Assembly (NCBI GenBank): GCA_025210295.1
Contig: JAOASC010000031.1
Location: 1-44,349 of the forward strand
Direction of reading: 5' to 3'
From: Flavobacteriales bacterium
GTDB lineage: Bacteria > Bacteroidota > Bacteroidia > Flavobacteriales_D > Parvicellaceae
DNA: 44,349 nt
A program made the translations under genes and the position numbers. Positions 1 through 9,086 of this stretch are shown here, in pieces; position 1 is the first letter of the stretch; each line of letters begins with the position of its first letter. Below the pieces are notes generated by a model, which did not search any database, was not told where the DNA came from, and worked only from the letters and a program-made list of their open reading frames with translations.

Positions 1-2651
1 GGGATTTCATCATAATCTTCATCAATAGCTTCATCAACAATTATTTCATAATCAAACCCATCTTCAAAACGCATTTTCTCGAGGTTCATGTATAACCTTA
101 ACATCTCTAATTCTTCTCCTATGGAAATATATTGCTTTTCTGAAACATTCAATACCGATCGGATTAACCTTGCAAATTGTGTTAAATAACGATTGGTTTC
201 TTTAAAATTATTGTTCAACATGTAATGCTGAATTGAATTTAAGATATTAAAAATAAAATGAGGGTTCATTTGAGAACGCAAAGCTTTTAATTCTAACTCT
301 ACTAATTGCTTTTCTACACGTAGCTTCTCCTCTCTATTTTTCACTATGGTAAAAACGATTAAAAATACTATACTTCCAAAAAGCAAAAACATTGATAATA
401 TAAACCACCATGTTTTCCAAAAAGGAGCATGGATTATAAATGAAATTTTTTGTGGTTGACTCCAAATTCCGTCTTCGTTTTTTGCTTTGACTTCAAAATT
501 ATATGTCCCTGATGGCAGTAATGTATATTCTGAAAAACGAGACTGGGTCGCACTCCAATTGGTATCTAATTCATTTCCTAATAATCGATATTGATAATCA
601 ACTGTTCCTTGACTTCTGTAGTTTACCCCCTCGTACTTTATTAAAATGTTATTTTCTGTATATGTTAATAATGCTAAACTATCTAATCGCTTCAACTTTC
701 TATTTACTTTTACCTCAATGATGGATACAACAGGAGGCTTATGGTTTAATGCGAGTTTTTTTCTATTTAGTGTTAATGCCCCTTTAACAGTTCCTACGTA
801 CAAGGTATCTCTGTATGATTTTAATGCTGTGATCTCTTCGGAAACTAAGCCATGTTTTTGGGTTAAATTATAGATTTCCATTCTAGTTGTTTGATTTAGG
901 TTTACACGGCTAATTCCTTTTGTCGTTCCTACCCAAATGACTCCTTCATCATCTACATGTAGTGCCCTGACTATATTGCTGACTAAACCATTGGCTGTAC
1001 TAATAACTTTTTCTACGGTTTCATTTTTGAATAACAGTACCCCTTCACCTTTGGTTCCTAACAAAACAACAGAGTCATTGAATCGCTCTATACAAGTAAT
1101 TGATGCTGAAAGCAAACGATCTCCTTGATAAGGGTTTGTTATTTCTCCCTTTTCGTAACACAATAAACCATCATTTGTTCCCAACCATAACTTCTCTCCT
1201 TGTTTAATGAGACTGGTGCTCCAAAAATCCTTTTTTTGAGCTTGATATTTTGAATGATATTCATAATCTCCTGAAACAGAAACAATATGTAAGCCTCTAT
1301 TGCTAACTAAGTAAATAGAATCCTCTTCAATCAAAATATCTTTAAAATAATTAGAATATTGCTGCCCTTTCGTAAGCACCTTATAATTTCCTTTCGCATA
1401 CTCGATGATTTTTTTTGACTTCGCATCAATACTGGACCATACAATATGGTTGGTTAGGTGATTATATCCTATGGTCGTTGTTTTTTCATTAAACATGATA
1501 GAGTCTTGAATCCCTGTCACCAAATCAACCACCACACACTTCCCCTCTAATCCATTCATATACAAAACTTTATTCAACGTATCTAATTCTAATTGATAGA
1601 TACTTTTTAGCTGGTTTTTATAGGCACGAAGATTGGTATTGGGCTTATAAAAAACGCCATTTCTTAAACTGGTAAACCACCCCCCCCCTATTCGGTCTTT
1701 GACAATACTCGTAATTATAGTCTTTGGAAAATATCTTTTTTTTAACTTTAATTTATTCTCACTAAAAACATATTGAAGAGCTCCACCTCCTTTTAACCCA
1801 ATCCAAAATTCATCTTTATAACTATAACCGCATAAAACATCCATCCACTTTAGAAAATTTAATGGGTAGGTCTTATTTTTTATCGTTCCTTTTTCGAAGC
1901 TAAACGTAACCAAACGATTATACAGGTATAAATAAAGCTTCGTTTTAGTTTTATATAAAAAATTATTGTTTTCTCCTAAACCTCCAGAAAGATCAGATTG
2001 GTTTGTTCTTATAGTTTTGATAACAGTATCAAGGCCACTATTAAAAACATAAGTATCAGTCCTTGAAGCTCTTTCATACAGTCTTTTAAAAGTCTCTTTG
2101 TTGTAAAAGCTACCTGATATATAATTGTTATTGATTTTAATAAAATGAAACAAACGTTTTGTACTCTGATCAAACTTACTTAAATACAAGATTTGATCTG
2201 TTGTAACTTTAACGATTCCACTTTCTCTTGTCCCCAACCATATATTTTCTTCTGGATCTACATAAAAATCAACTAACTTAGCCATCCACTTCATGTTATC
2301 CTTTCCTCTATTGAAATGGTATTCTGTAATTTTTCCTTCACTGTAATAACAGAGTCTTCCATTAAAAGGAGCAAACCATATTCTGCCTTTAGCATCTTCG
2401 GTAATTCGAAAAACCGTGTTATCGGTTAAGCCATTTGTAGTATTAAAAACTTCAAACTCATAACCATTGAAACGACACACTCCTCCATCTGTAGCAAACC
2501 ACATGTATCCCTTAGAATCTTGAAAAGAAAAATAAACTTCTGAGCTAGGTAAGCCATCTTCTACCGTATAGTTACGGTATAAGCCTCCTTCTTGCCCAAG
2601 CGTGAACAAAGAAAAACAGACGAACGATATTAAGATGAGGTATCGTCTCAT
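1..2651 (-). CDS. Propeller/Y_Y_Y sensor histidine kinase, downstream copy (3' end outside the window)
   Basis: I translated this frame by hand from the ATG at 2651 to the left edge and found no stop, giving about 883 codons; the C-terminus lies outside the window. A signal peptide (MRRYLILISFVCFSLFTLGQ) leads into Reg_prop-type propeller repeats with motifs such as DGLPSSEVYF, GYMWFATDGG and NIWLGT. A Y_Y_Y domain follows (YRLLGNELDTNW), then one transmembrane segment after FWKTWW, and a LytS/YehU-type kinase core with QMNPHFIFN (His798). The family senses extracellular ligands in the periplasmic propeller and phosphorylates a regulator; no regulator is present in the window. It is a tandem paralogue of the 2654-5635 gene, starts 2 bases after that gene's stop, and is probably co-transcribed and translationally coupled with it. 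The ATP-binding domain is not visible here. It carries a nine-G coding tract at 1680-1688. Confidence 0.9.
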   Translation of the reverse strand, partial: MRRYLILISFVCFSLFTLGQEGGLYRNYTVEDGLPSSEVYFSFQDSKGYMWFATDGGVCRFNGYEFEVFNTTNGLTDNTVFRITEDAKGRIWFAPFNGRLCYYSEGKITEYHFNRGKDNMKWMAKLVDFYVDPEENIWLGTRESGIVKVTTDQILYLSKFDQSTKRLFHFIKINNNYISGSFYNKETFKRLYERASRTDTYVFNSGLDTVIKTIRTNQSDLSGGLGENNNFLYKTKTKLYLYLYNRLVTFSFEKGTIKNKTYPLNFLKWMDVLCGYSYKDEFWIGLKGGGALQYVFSENKLKLKKRYFPKTIITSIVKDRIGGGWFTSLRNGVFYKPNTNLRAYKNQLKSIYQLELDTLNKVLYMNGLEGKCVVVDLVTGIQDSIMFNEKTTTIGYNHLTNHIVWSSIDAKSKKIIEYAKGNYKVLTKGQQYSNYFKDILIEEDSIYLVSNRGLHIVSVSGDYEYHSKYQAQKKDFWSTSLIKQGEKLWLGTNDGLLCYEKGEITNPYQGDRLLSASITCIERFNDSVVLLGTKGEGVLLFKNETVEKVISTANGLVSNIVRALHVDDEGVIWVGTTKGISRVNLNQTTRMEIYNLTQKHGLVSEEITALKSYRDTLYVGTVKGALTLNRKKLALNHKPPVVSIIEVKVNRKLKRLDSLALLTYTENNILIKYEGVNYRSQGTVDYQYRLLGNELDTNWSATQSRFSEYTLLPSGTYNFEVKAKNEDGIWSQPQKISFIIHAPFWKTWWFILSMFLLFGSIVFLIVFTIVKNREEKLRVEKQLVELELKALRSQMNPHFIFNILNSIQHYMLNNNFKETNRYLTQFARLIRSVLNVSEKQYISIGEELEMLRLYMNLEKMRFEDGFDYEIIVDEAIDEDYDEI
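1680..1688 (-). repeat. G9 homopolymer (C9 on + strand) inside the sensor coding region
   Basis: Nine consecutive G on the coding strand encode Gly322-Gly324 just before WFTS. The frame is intact on both sides with exactly nine bases. The aligned stretch of the paralogue reads QEGGTWYTS and has no long run. In such AT-rich DNA this tract stands out as a possible slippage site. Confidence 0.85.
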
Positions 2652-2653
2652 TT

Positions 2654-5635
2654 TTAATTGGTGTAACCTACTCTAATCGTTACTTTTGTTCCTGTAGCAA
2701 GACTTTCTTTGTCTTTTTTATCTTCAATAATTACATTAATATTAGAGTCTTCATTTAAGATATTCAAACGATCTTTGGTAATTCGCATCCCTACTGATTT
2801 ACTTTTTATTTTACGACGAGCTTTTAATTTTGCTGCGGCTGCTCGACCAACTCCATTATCGTCTATTGTACAATACAAAACTCCTTCTTTTAACGCTATG
2901 GAGATTGTTATTTTTCCTTTAGTACCCCTATTCATTAACCCATGCCATATTGCATTCTCTACATAAGGTTGGATCAACATTGAGGGGATTTCATCATAAT
3001 CTTCATCAATAGCTTCATCAACAATTATTTCATAATCAAAGCCGTTTTCAAAACGCATTTTTTCGAGGTTCATGTATAACCTTAGCATCTCTAATTCTTC
3101 TCCTATGGAAATATATTGCTTTTCTGAAACGTTCAATACCGTTCGAATTAACCTTGCAAATTGCGTTAAATAACGATTGGTTTCTTTAAAGTTATTGTTC
3201 AACATGTAATGCTGAATTGAATTTAAAATATTAAAAATAAAATGAGGATTCATTTGAGAACGCAAAGCTTTTAACTCCAGCTCGACTAATTGTTTCTCTA
3301 TTTGAAGTTGTTTCTCTCTATTTTTAAAGTAATTGTAAACAATTAAGAAAACAATACTCCCAAAGAATAAAAACATCGAAACAATAAACCACCACGTTTT
3401 CCAAAAAGGAGGATGAATTGTAAATGAGATTTGCTCCAGTTGACTCCAAATGCCATCTTCATTATCTGCTTTGACTTCAAAACTATAGGTTCCTGGGGGC
3501 AATAATGTGTATTCTGTGATACGCGCTTGAGAAACTTTCCAAGTGGTATCTAGCCCTTCTCCTAACAATCGATAATGGTAGTCAACTGTTCCTTGACTTC
3601 TGTAGTTTAATCCTTCATATCCTATTGATATATTGTTATCATTGTATCTTAACAACTGTAAACTATCGTATGGTTTCTCTTTAGAATTAATTAAAACACT
3701 TTTGATTCGTAATATTGGGGCTAATTTATTTATACGAAGATCTTTTCTATTTACCGCCATCAACCCTTTAGCTGTCCCAATATATATAGAATCTTTTATC
3801 GATTTAATCTCAGTTATTTCTTCCGATACTAACCCATTTTTTTTATTTAAATTAAAGCTATTCAATAATTGTTGTCCATCATAATGAACTCGATCTACCC
3901 CTTTATTGGTTCCAATCCAAACTATGCGCTTATTATCGACATGAATGGTTCGAATTAAATTGCTCGATAAACCTAAGCTATCATTCAATATCCCATATAA
4001 TGTTTCATTCTTAAATACAAAAACACCCCTTCCTTTAGTCCCCACTAAAACAATAGAATCATTGAAACGCTCCATACACGTTATACTTACCTTTAATAGA
4101 CTATCTTGAGGGAAAGGATCTATTATTTTATCATTTCTATATAATTTAATCCCTGTATTCGTTCCAATCCATAATTTTCCATCTATTTTCATTAGGCTTG
4201 TACACCATATTTTCCCCTCTAGTGTTTCATTAGAAACATAAGTCTTTTCAGGATAAAGAACAATGACTCCATTATGGGTCCCTAGATACATTGTATCGCC
4301 ATCTGTTACGACACTTTTAAACCCTGGAGAAACATCAAATTTTTGGGGTAAAGACCCTACTCTTTTATCTTTATAAGTATACATTTTAGGAGTATTTTCC
4401 TCTGCATAAGCTCCCCATAGTAAAGCTTTTTTCTCGTAATCAAAATAAACCTTTGCAGCACCAAAACTGTATCCTTTATTTTCTATTATTCTATTATTTT
4501 TATGGTTATATATTCCATCTTTTGTGTTAATAAAGATTGTTTGACTAACGGTATCTGTTTCAATTTGAAAGATTTTTTTATTGTTTAATGCTCGCTTTAT
4601 TATGCTATGATTAGGAATATATAAAACCCCACTATTCACTGAAGTATACCATGTTCCTCCCTCTTGGTCAAAGTTGATCGATGAAATTGATTCGGTAGGA
4701 AACTCATGGCTTAATAAAAGAAGGTCTTCTTCTAACAATTGGAACTTATAAACCCCTCCTTCTCGCACTGTTACCCAAACAAAATTTTCAACATGTTTTA
4801 AGTATAAAATATCTTTATCCTTAAACATAGAAAAATCATATACTTTCTTTAAAACTTGATCGTTTTTAATTGTATAGAGGTATAATTCTTCTGTAAAATA
4901 ATTATCAAAAATTAAACTGTTTTTTGTGTAAGCAAATGTTCGTAATAGATATCCTGGGTGTTTGATTCTATGCCTATTTTTCAAGAAATCGTATAAAACG
5001 GCACTATCTTGATAAATCGTTTTGTTATTTCTTTCTATTGTTAATCGAAATCTTTGTGGTTTATTCTCTTTTATATACAAGGCTTTTATATCTAAGGGTA
5101 TTGCCGTCCCCATACTAACATTTTCTGTATGAAATACTCCTTTCATTGAAAGTTCATTCAGCGTTCTTTCTTTTACAACTGATTTTATCCCTTGTTTATT
5201 AATCACATAAATTCCATCTTCAAGTGTTCCTAGCCATATATTTTCATCTTTATCAACAAAAAAGGATTTCATTACATACAACCCATTTAACTTCTTGTTT
5301 TTTTTATAAATAAACTCTGTTATTTTTCCTTTTTCATAATAACAAAATCGTCCATTAAATGGCGCAAACCATATTCTTCCCTTAGCATCTTCTGTTATTC
5401 GAAAAATAGTATTATCTGTTAAACCGCTTGCTGTACCAAAATTCTCAAATTCGTAACCATTAAAGCGACTAACTCCTGCATCTGTAGCAAACCAGATATA
5501 GCCTTTAGAGTCTATAAATGAAAAATAAACCTCTGAACTGGGCAATCCATCTTCTACAGTATAGTTACGATATACCCGTTCTTGCGATTGAAGTGCAAAA
5601 GGAAGTAATAATAGAACAACAAGAATTAAACGCAT
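2654..5635 (-). CDS. Propeller/Y_Y_Y sensor histidine kinase, upstream copy (993 aa)
   Basis: A one-component-like membrane sensor kinase. An N-terminal signal peptide (LILVVLLLLPFALQSQ) is followed by about 12 propeller-type repeats (IWFATDAGVSRFNG, NIWLGTLEDG, IWIGTNKGVDRV). A Y_Y_Y domain follows (YRLLGEGLDTTW, around residue 690), then a single transmembrane helix near residues 745-768, a short coiled coil, and the His_kinase (PF06580) core. His798 in QMNPHF is the expected phosphorylation site, and the HATPase N-box is QPYVENAIWHGL near residue 895. It does not carry the C-terminal HTH_AraC regulator found in hybrid systems, so it needs a separate response regulator, typically of LytTR type, which I do not see here. 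The ATG is 1 base after the stop of the LysM transglycosylase gene. The kinase half is almost identical to that of the next gene, while the sensor half has diverged. Confidence 0.93.
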   Translation of the reverse strand: MRLILVVLLLLPFALQSQERVYRNYTVEDGLPSSEVYFSFIDSKGYIWFATDAGVSRFNGYEFENFGTASGLTDNTIFRITEDAKGRIWFAPFNGRFCYYEKGKITEFIYKKNKKLNGLYVMKSFFVDKDENIWLGTLEDGIYVINKQGIKSVVKERTLNELSMKGVFHTENVSMGTAIPLDIKALYIKENKPQRFRLTIERNNKTIYQDSAVLYDFLKNRHRIKHPGYLLRTFAYTKNSLIFDNYFTEELYLYTIKNDQVLKKVYDFSMFKDKDILYLKHVENFVWVTVREGGVYKFQLLEEDLLLLSHEFPTESISSINFDQEGGTWYTSVNSGVLYIPNHSIIKRALNNKKIFQIETDTVSQTIFINTKDGIYNHKNNRIIENKGYSFGAAKVYFDYEKKALLWGAYAEENTPKMYTYKDKRVGSLPQKFDVSPGFKSVVTDGDTMYLGTHNGVIVLYPEKTYVSNETLEGKIWCTSLMKIDGKLWIGTNTGIKLYRNDKIIDPFPQDSLLKVSITCMERFNDSIVLVGTKGRGVFVFKNETLYGILNDSLGLSSNLIRTIHVDNKRIVWIGTNKGVDRVHYDGQQLLNSFNLNKKNGLVSEEITEIKSIKDSIYIGTAKGLMAVNRKDLRINKLAPILRIKSVLINSKEKPYDSLQLLRYNDNNISIGYEGLNYRSQGTVDYHYRLLGEGLDTTWKVSQARITEYTLLPPGTYSFEVKADNEDGIWSQLEQISFTIHPPFWKTWWFIVSMFLFFGSIVFLIVYNYFKNREKQLQIEKQLVELELKALRSQMNPHFIFNILNSIQHYMLNNNFKETNRYLTQFARLIRTVLNVSEKQYISIGEELEMLRLYMNLEKMRFENGFDYEIIVDEAIDEDYDEIPSMLIQPYVENAIWHGLMNRGTKGKITISIALKEGVLYCTIDDNGVGRAAAAKLKARRKIKSKSVGMRITKDRLNILNEDSNINVIIEDKKDKESLATGTKVTIRVGYTN

Positions 5636-5636
5636 T

Positions 5637-7124
5637 CTAACGTATTGGTATTTTAATTTTTTGTCCTGTACTTAACCTGCTTGACATATTTCCATTAGCA
5701 GCTTTAATATCGTTGACAGAAACTCCTCTATATTTTTGGGCGATATCCCAAAGTGTATCGCCTCTTTTCACCGTATAAATGGTTGTTCCCTCAGCATTTG
5801 TTATGGCTCCTGAATTAGATGCTTTAACTTCTTTTAAAGAGGTGGTTTCCTTAAAAACAACTAATTTTCTCCCTCGATAAACTTTATTGGATGTGCGATT
5901 ATTCCATGCTTTAATATCTTCTGGAGTACAATTATATTTATTCGCTATTGATGCTAAGGTTTCACCTGATTTAATAATATGCGTATACTGTATTCTTTTT
6001 AGTTTATTATGGGCAACATAACTTTGATAAGCTAACGATGAATACTTGTAAATCGAATCCTCAAGTTGAATAAAATCACCGATCAAAGGTCTTGGCAAAC
6101 ATAGGCTATAGTAGGTTTTGGTTGAGGGGATCACATGATTAATAAACATCGGATTTAGATACCTTAACTTATGCTGTTCGTATCCTAACCATTCTTCCAA
6201 CACATCAAACTCTATTCGTTTACAAACATGAACGGTGTCTATATTTAAATTAAGGAACTTTACTTCTTTAGGCTCAATATCATGCGCTTGATAGTAATTC
6301 ATCACATAATTTACTGCTGTAAAAGCTGGAATATAATTTTGTGTTTCTTTAGGTAACAAATGTCTTATCTCCCAATAATTTGTTGCTCCATTTGCTCTTC
6401 TTATTGCTTTATTAACTGTTCCTAGTCCACAATTATAAGCTGCTAAAACCAAATTCCAATCGTGATAAATTTCGTGTAAAAAACTAAGGTATTGGCAAGC
6501 GGCATCTGTTGCCAAATAAGGATCACAACGTTTATCTACATAAGAGGTTATGGTTAAATCATACATTTCTCCTGTGCGCGGCATAAATTGCCACAAACCT
6601 CCAGCACCTACTCTTGAGCGAGCTCTAGGGTTTAGCGCTGACTCGACTATTGGTAAATACTTTAACTCTTGGGGCAACTCGTATTTTGCTAAATACTCTT
6701 CAAATAAAGGGAAATACAATTCTTTGTACGACAACATCTTAGCTGTAAGTCGTTTACGTTTATTAGCATACAAGTTAATCATCGCTTTGGTAGGAGCATT
6801 ATACCTAAAGTCAAATGGTGTTTGTGCTCTTAAGCTATTGACTCTTTCTTCAAACAATGTCTCATTAATCGAATCAGTAAAGCTTTCATCTTCAAGCTTA
6901 AAGCTTCCTTGATTTCGAAACTCCCATAGCTGAGAAAAATGAGCAACTAACAAACTATCGTATTCATCAACAAAAGTTAAATCAATAATAGTGTCCGTTT
7001 TTACTGAATCTACAGCATCTTGAGCAAGATTACTGACGCTAAGCATAACAAAGCACAAAAGACCTAAAACAAATCGTTTCAGGTCTTTTGTATTCCTATA
7101 TATTTTCGCTTGTACTTGCTTCAA
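5637..7124 (-). CDS. MltD-like membrane-bound lytic transglycosylase with two LysM domains
   Basis: Cleaves the glycan strands of peptidoglycan in the periplasm. A signal peptide (KRFVLGLLCFVMLSVSNLAQ) is followed by an SLT domain at about residues 135-280, with the catalytic Glu161 in LPIVESALNP, the GLWQFMPRT motif and AAYNCGLG. Two LysM peptidoglycan-binding domains follow, near residues 383-428 (HIIKSGETLASIANKY) and 448-495 (TVKRGDTLWDIAQKY). The order SLT-LysM-LysM and the 495 aa length match MltD-type enzymes. The start is TTG at 7124, two bases after the gatA stop; the first ATG downstream lies inside the signal peptide and would break it. It is packed between gatA and the sensor kinase with gaps of 1-2 bases, which implies one transcript and coupled translation. 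The exact start is the least certain point. Confidence 0.9.
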   Translation of the reverse strand: MKQVQAKIYRNTKDLKRFVLGLLCFVMLSVSNLAQDAVDSVKTDTIIDLTFVDEYDSLLVAHFSQLWEFRNQGSFKLEDESFTDSINETLFEERVNSLRAQTPFDFRYNAPTKAMINLYANKRKRLTAKMLSYKELYFPLFEEYLAKYELPQELKYLPIVESALNPRARSRVGAGGLWQFMPRTGEMYDLTITSYVDKRCDPYLATDAACQYLSFLHEIYHDWNLVLAAYNCGLGTVNKAIRRANGATNYWEIRHLLPKETQNYIPAFTAVNYVMNYYQAHDIEPKEVKFLNLNIDTVHVCKRIEFDVLEEWLGYEQHKLRYLNPMFINHVIPSTKTYYSLCLPRPLIGDFIQLEDSIYKYSSLAYQSYVAHNKLKRIQYTHIIKSGETLASIANKYNCTPEDIKAWNNRTSNKVYRGRKLVVFKETTSLKEVKASNSGAITNAEGTTIYTVKRGDTLWDIAQKYRGVSVNDIKAANGNMSSRLSTGQKIKIPIR

Positions 7125-7126
7125 GG

Positions 7127-8557
7127 TTATTTTCTATTTTCCATTATTTCATTTGAAAAAGCTAACAATTTTGCATCATCGAATGATTTTGCCATTAACT
7201 GTATTCCATAAGGCATCCCATTAGAATGTTTCCCTAAAGGAAGAGAAATTGCAGGTATTCCTGCAAGGTTTGCATGAACAGTAAAGATATCTTGTAGATA
7301 CATGGTAATTGGATCTTTGATATTTTCACCTATTCCAAAAGCTGTTGTTGGAGTTGTTGGCAATAAAATAAAATCAAATTCTTTGAAAATTTCTTCCGTT
7401 TTCTCCTTAATCATTCTTCTAACTTTCAAGCCTTTGGTATAATAAGCATCATAATAACCAGCACTCAGCACAAAGGTTCCCAACATAATTCTACGTTTTA
7501 CTTCTTGTCCAAAACCTTCTGAACGAGAATAAACATAAGTAGAGTTTATATCTTTAGATTGAGGGCTTCTATACCCATAATGTGCTCCATCATAACGTGA
7601 AAGATTAGAAGAAGCTTCAGCAGTAGTTAATATATAATAATTAGGCACGACATAATCTAAAAATGGGAAATCGACTCCCTGTACGGTATGTCCTTGCGCT
7701 CTTAAATCAGCGATCAGCTGTTCTGTTCCAGTTTTTATCTCAGCATCTAAACCACTACTTTCTAAACAATCGTTTAAGTATGCTATTTTTAAAGTCTCTC
7801 CTTTTGTTGTATCTAAATTTTCAGAATACGTTTCAACTTCTTTCGATGAAGAGGTACTATCGTAGTGATCTTGTCCTGAAATTACTTCAGCTATTAAGGC
7901 TGCATCTTCAACATTGTGTGTTAGTGGACCTATTTGATCGAAACTTGATGCATAAGCTAATAAACCATACCTGGAAACTCTTCCATAGGTAGGTTTATAT
8001 CCTACAATATCACAAAAAGAAGCTGGTTGACGAATAGAACCTCCAGTATCTGAACCTAAGGTAGCTAAACATAAACCTTCTTTGACAGCTGCAGCAGACC
8101 CTCCAGATGACCCTCCTGGGACTTTTGTATGATCTAGTGGATTTAAAACATTTCCATATGCACTATTTTCATTAGAACCTCCCATTGCAAATTCATCACA
8201 ATTTAATCGTCCAATGATAATTGCATCTTCTGCTAATAGTCGCTCAACAACCGTTGCACTATATATAGACTCAAATCCTTCTAAGATTTTAGATGCTCCA
8301 GAAACGTTGTGCCCTTTATAGCAAATATTATCTTTAATTCCAATCACCATTCCCGCCAATTTTCCAGCAGTATTGTTTTGCAATTTCTGATCTACTTCTT
8401 GGGCTTTTTCTAGAGCAGATGTTTCGAAAACTTCCAAAAACGAATTGGTTTTAGAATTTTGTATCTTTTGAATATACCCTTTAGTAAGGTCTATGCAAGA
8501 AACTGTTCCATTAGTTAAATCTTGACGAACAGTTGATAATGAAGTGTAATTTTTCAT
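7127..8557 (-). CDS. gatA: Aspartyl/glutamyl-tRNA(Asn/Gln) amidotransferase subunit A
   Basis: The amidase subunit of GatCAB. It releases ammonia from glutamine for transamidation of misacylated Glu-tRNA(Gln) or Asp-tRNA(Asn) in the cytoplasm. The amidase-signature triad is visible: Lys75 in GIKDNI, Ser150 in PGGSSGGSAAA, and the nucleophile Ser174 in GSDTGGSIRQPA. The 24- and 99-residue spacings match the family. I chose ATG 8557 (MKNYTSLSTV, 476 aa) because that is the usual family length and N-terminus. The frame stays open upstream to a TTG at 8647, but those 30 codons do not look like GatA. gatB and gatC are not in the window. The gene follows tatA by about 170 bases and is tightly linked to the transglycosylase downstream. 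Confidence 0.96.
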   Translation of the reverse strand: MKNYTSLSTVRQDLTNGTVSCIDLTKGYIQKIQNSKTNSFLEVFETSALEKAQEVDQKLQNNTAGKLAGMVIGIKDNICYKGHNVSGASKILEGFESIYSATVVERLLAEDAIIIGRLNCDEFAMGGSNENSAYGNVLNPLDHTKVPGGSSGGSAAAVKEGLCLATLGSDTGGSIRQPASFCDIVGYKPTYGRVSRYGLLAYASSFDQIGPLTHNVEDAALIAEVISGQDHYDSTSSSKEVETYSENLDTTKGETLKIAYLNDCLESSGLDAEIKTGTEQLIADLRAQGHTVQGVDFPFLDYVVPNYYILTTAEASSNLSRYDGAHYGYRSPQSKDINSTYVYSRSEGFGQEVKRRIMLGTFVLSAGYYDAYYTKGLKVRRMIKEKTEEIFKEFDFILLPTTPTTAFGIGENIKDPITMYLQDIFTVHANLAGIPAISLPLGKHSNGMPYGIQLMAKSFDDAKLLAFSNEIMENRK

Positions 8558-8689
8558 TGTATATTTTGATATATTCAGAGTGTTGATATCTCTAAAACTG
8601 GTATATCTTTCACACCATGGATTATAGTTTTTGTTCAGCAGACTCAACTAAAAAAGCTAAGATCTTTCCTCAACAAAAACGACTCCCCT

Positions 8690-8713
8690 CTTATTTATAA
8701 TCCAATAAATAAG
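8690..8713. terminator. Possible weak hairpin between tatA and gatA
   Basis: There is a perfect 9-bp inverted repeat (CTTATTTAT / ATAAATAAG) with a 6-base loop, 15 bases past the tatA stop. It is AT-rich and not followed by a T run on the minus strand. It may attenuate transcription or stabilise an mRNA end; a true terminator is uncertain. Confidence 0.3.
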
Positions 8714-8728
8714 AACGCAAAAAAAGGG

Positions 8729-8926
8729 TTATTTTTCTAGCTTATCTAAATCGTCGTTATTCTCTCCGTTAGTAGCGTCTTTAAATTCTTTCACACCTTT
8801 CCCTAAGCCTTTCATCAACTCAGGAATTTTTTTCCCTCCAAATAATAATAGAACAACAACAGCAATTAAAACCATTTGTGGCCATCCTATTACTGCTTGC
8901 ATTGTATTTATTGTTGCGATTGTCAT
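8729..8926 (-). CDS. tatA: Sec-independent protein translocase subunit TatA
   Basis: A 65-residue pore-forming subunit of the twin-arginine translocase. A short N-terminal stretch is followed by one hydrophobic helix at about residues 15-30 ([14 protein letters not shown]). The hinge and amphipathic helix [20 protein letters not shown] follow, then an acidic tail. FGGKKIPEL is the classical TatA FGxxKLPEL-type motif. A -7 promoter element lies 38 bases upstream at 8965-8972. No tatC is encoded in the window, so TatC must lie elsewhere. A second, longer TatA/B-like protein is at 12996-13304. Confidence 0.93.
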   Translation of the reverse strand: MTIATINTMQAVIGWPQMVLIAVVVLLLFGGKKIPELMKGLGKGVKEFKDATNGENNDDLDKLEK

Positions 8927-8964
8927 AACATTTATCTCTAATGATTCTTATCTATATAATCAGA

Positions 8965-8972
8965 CAAAGATA
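8965..8972 (-). promoter_or_regulatory. Bacteroidota -7 element upstream of tatA
   Basis: TATCTTTG on the minus strand matches TAnnTTTG exactly and lies 38 bases before the tatA ATG. I see no clear -33 TTG at the usual distance. The gatA-transglycosylase-kinase genes probably share this transcript in part. Confidence 0.5.
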
Positions 8973-9086
8973 ACAAAAACTCCATTCATATACTAAATCT
9001 ATTCGCTCCTTCTAAAATATCTTTCCTTTTTAGGCTCATTTTCCTAATTTATTTCTAAATTGCTAGCACTTAGAAACACAGTATCT

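Noticed and set aside
1..2651. Left-edge kinase as a pseudogene or frameshifted copy because of the nine-base tract
   Set aside because: A hand scan of every in-frame codon from 2651 to the edge found no stop, and the frame before and after the tract matches the paralogue.
1..5635. Duplication of the kinases by an insertion sequence
   Set aside because: No transposase, terminal inverted repeat or target duplication is visible around or between the copies.
8558..8647. N-terminal extension of GatA to a TTG at 8647
   Set aside because: The extra 30 codons do not resemble GatA; ATG 8557 gives the family N-terminus, length and catalytic spacing.
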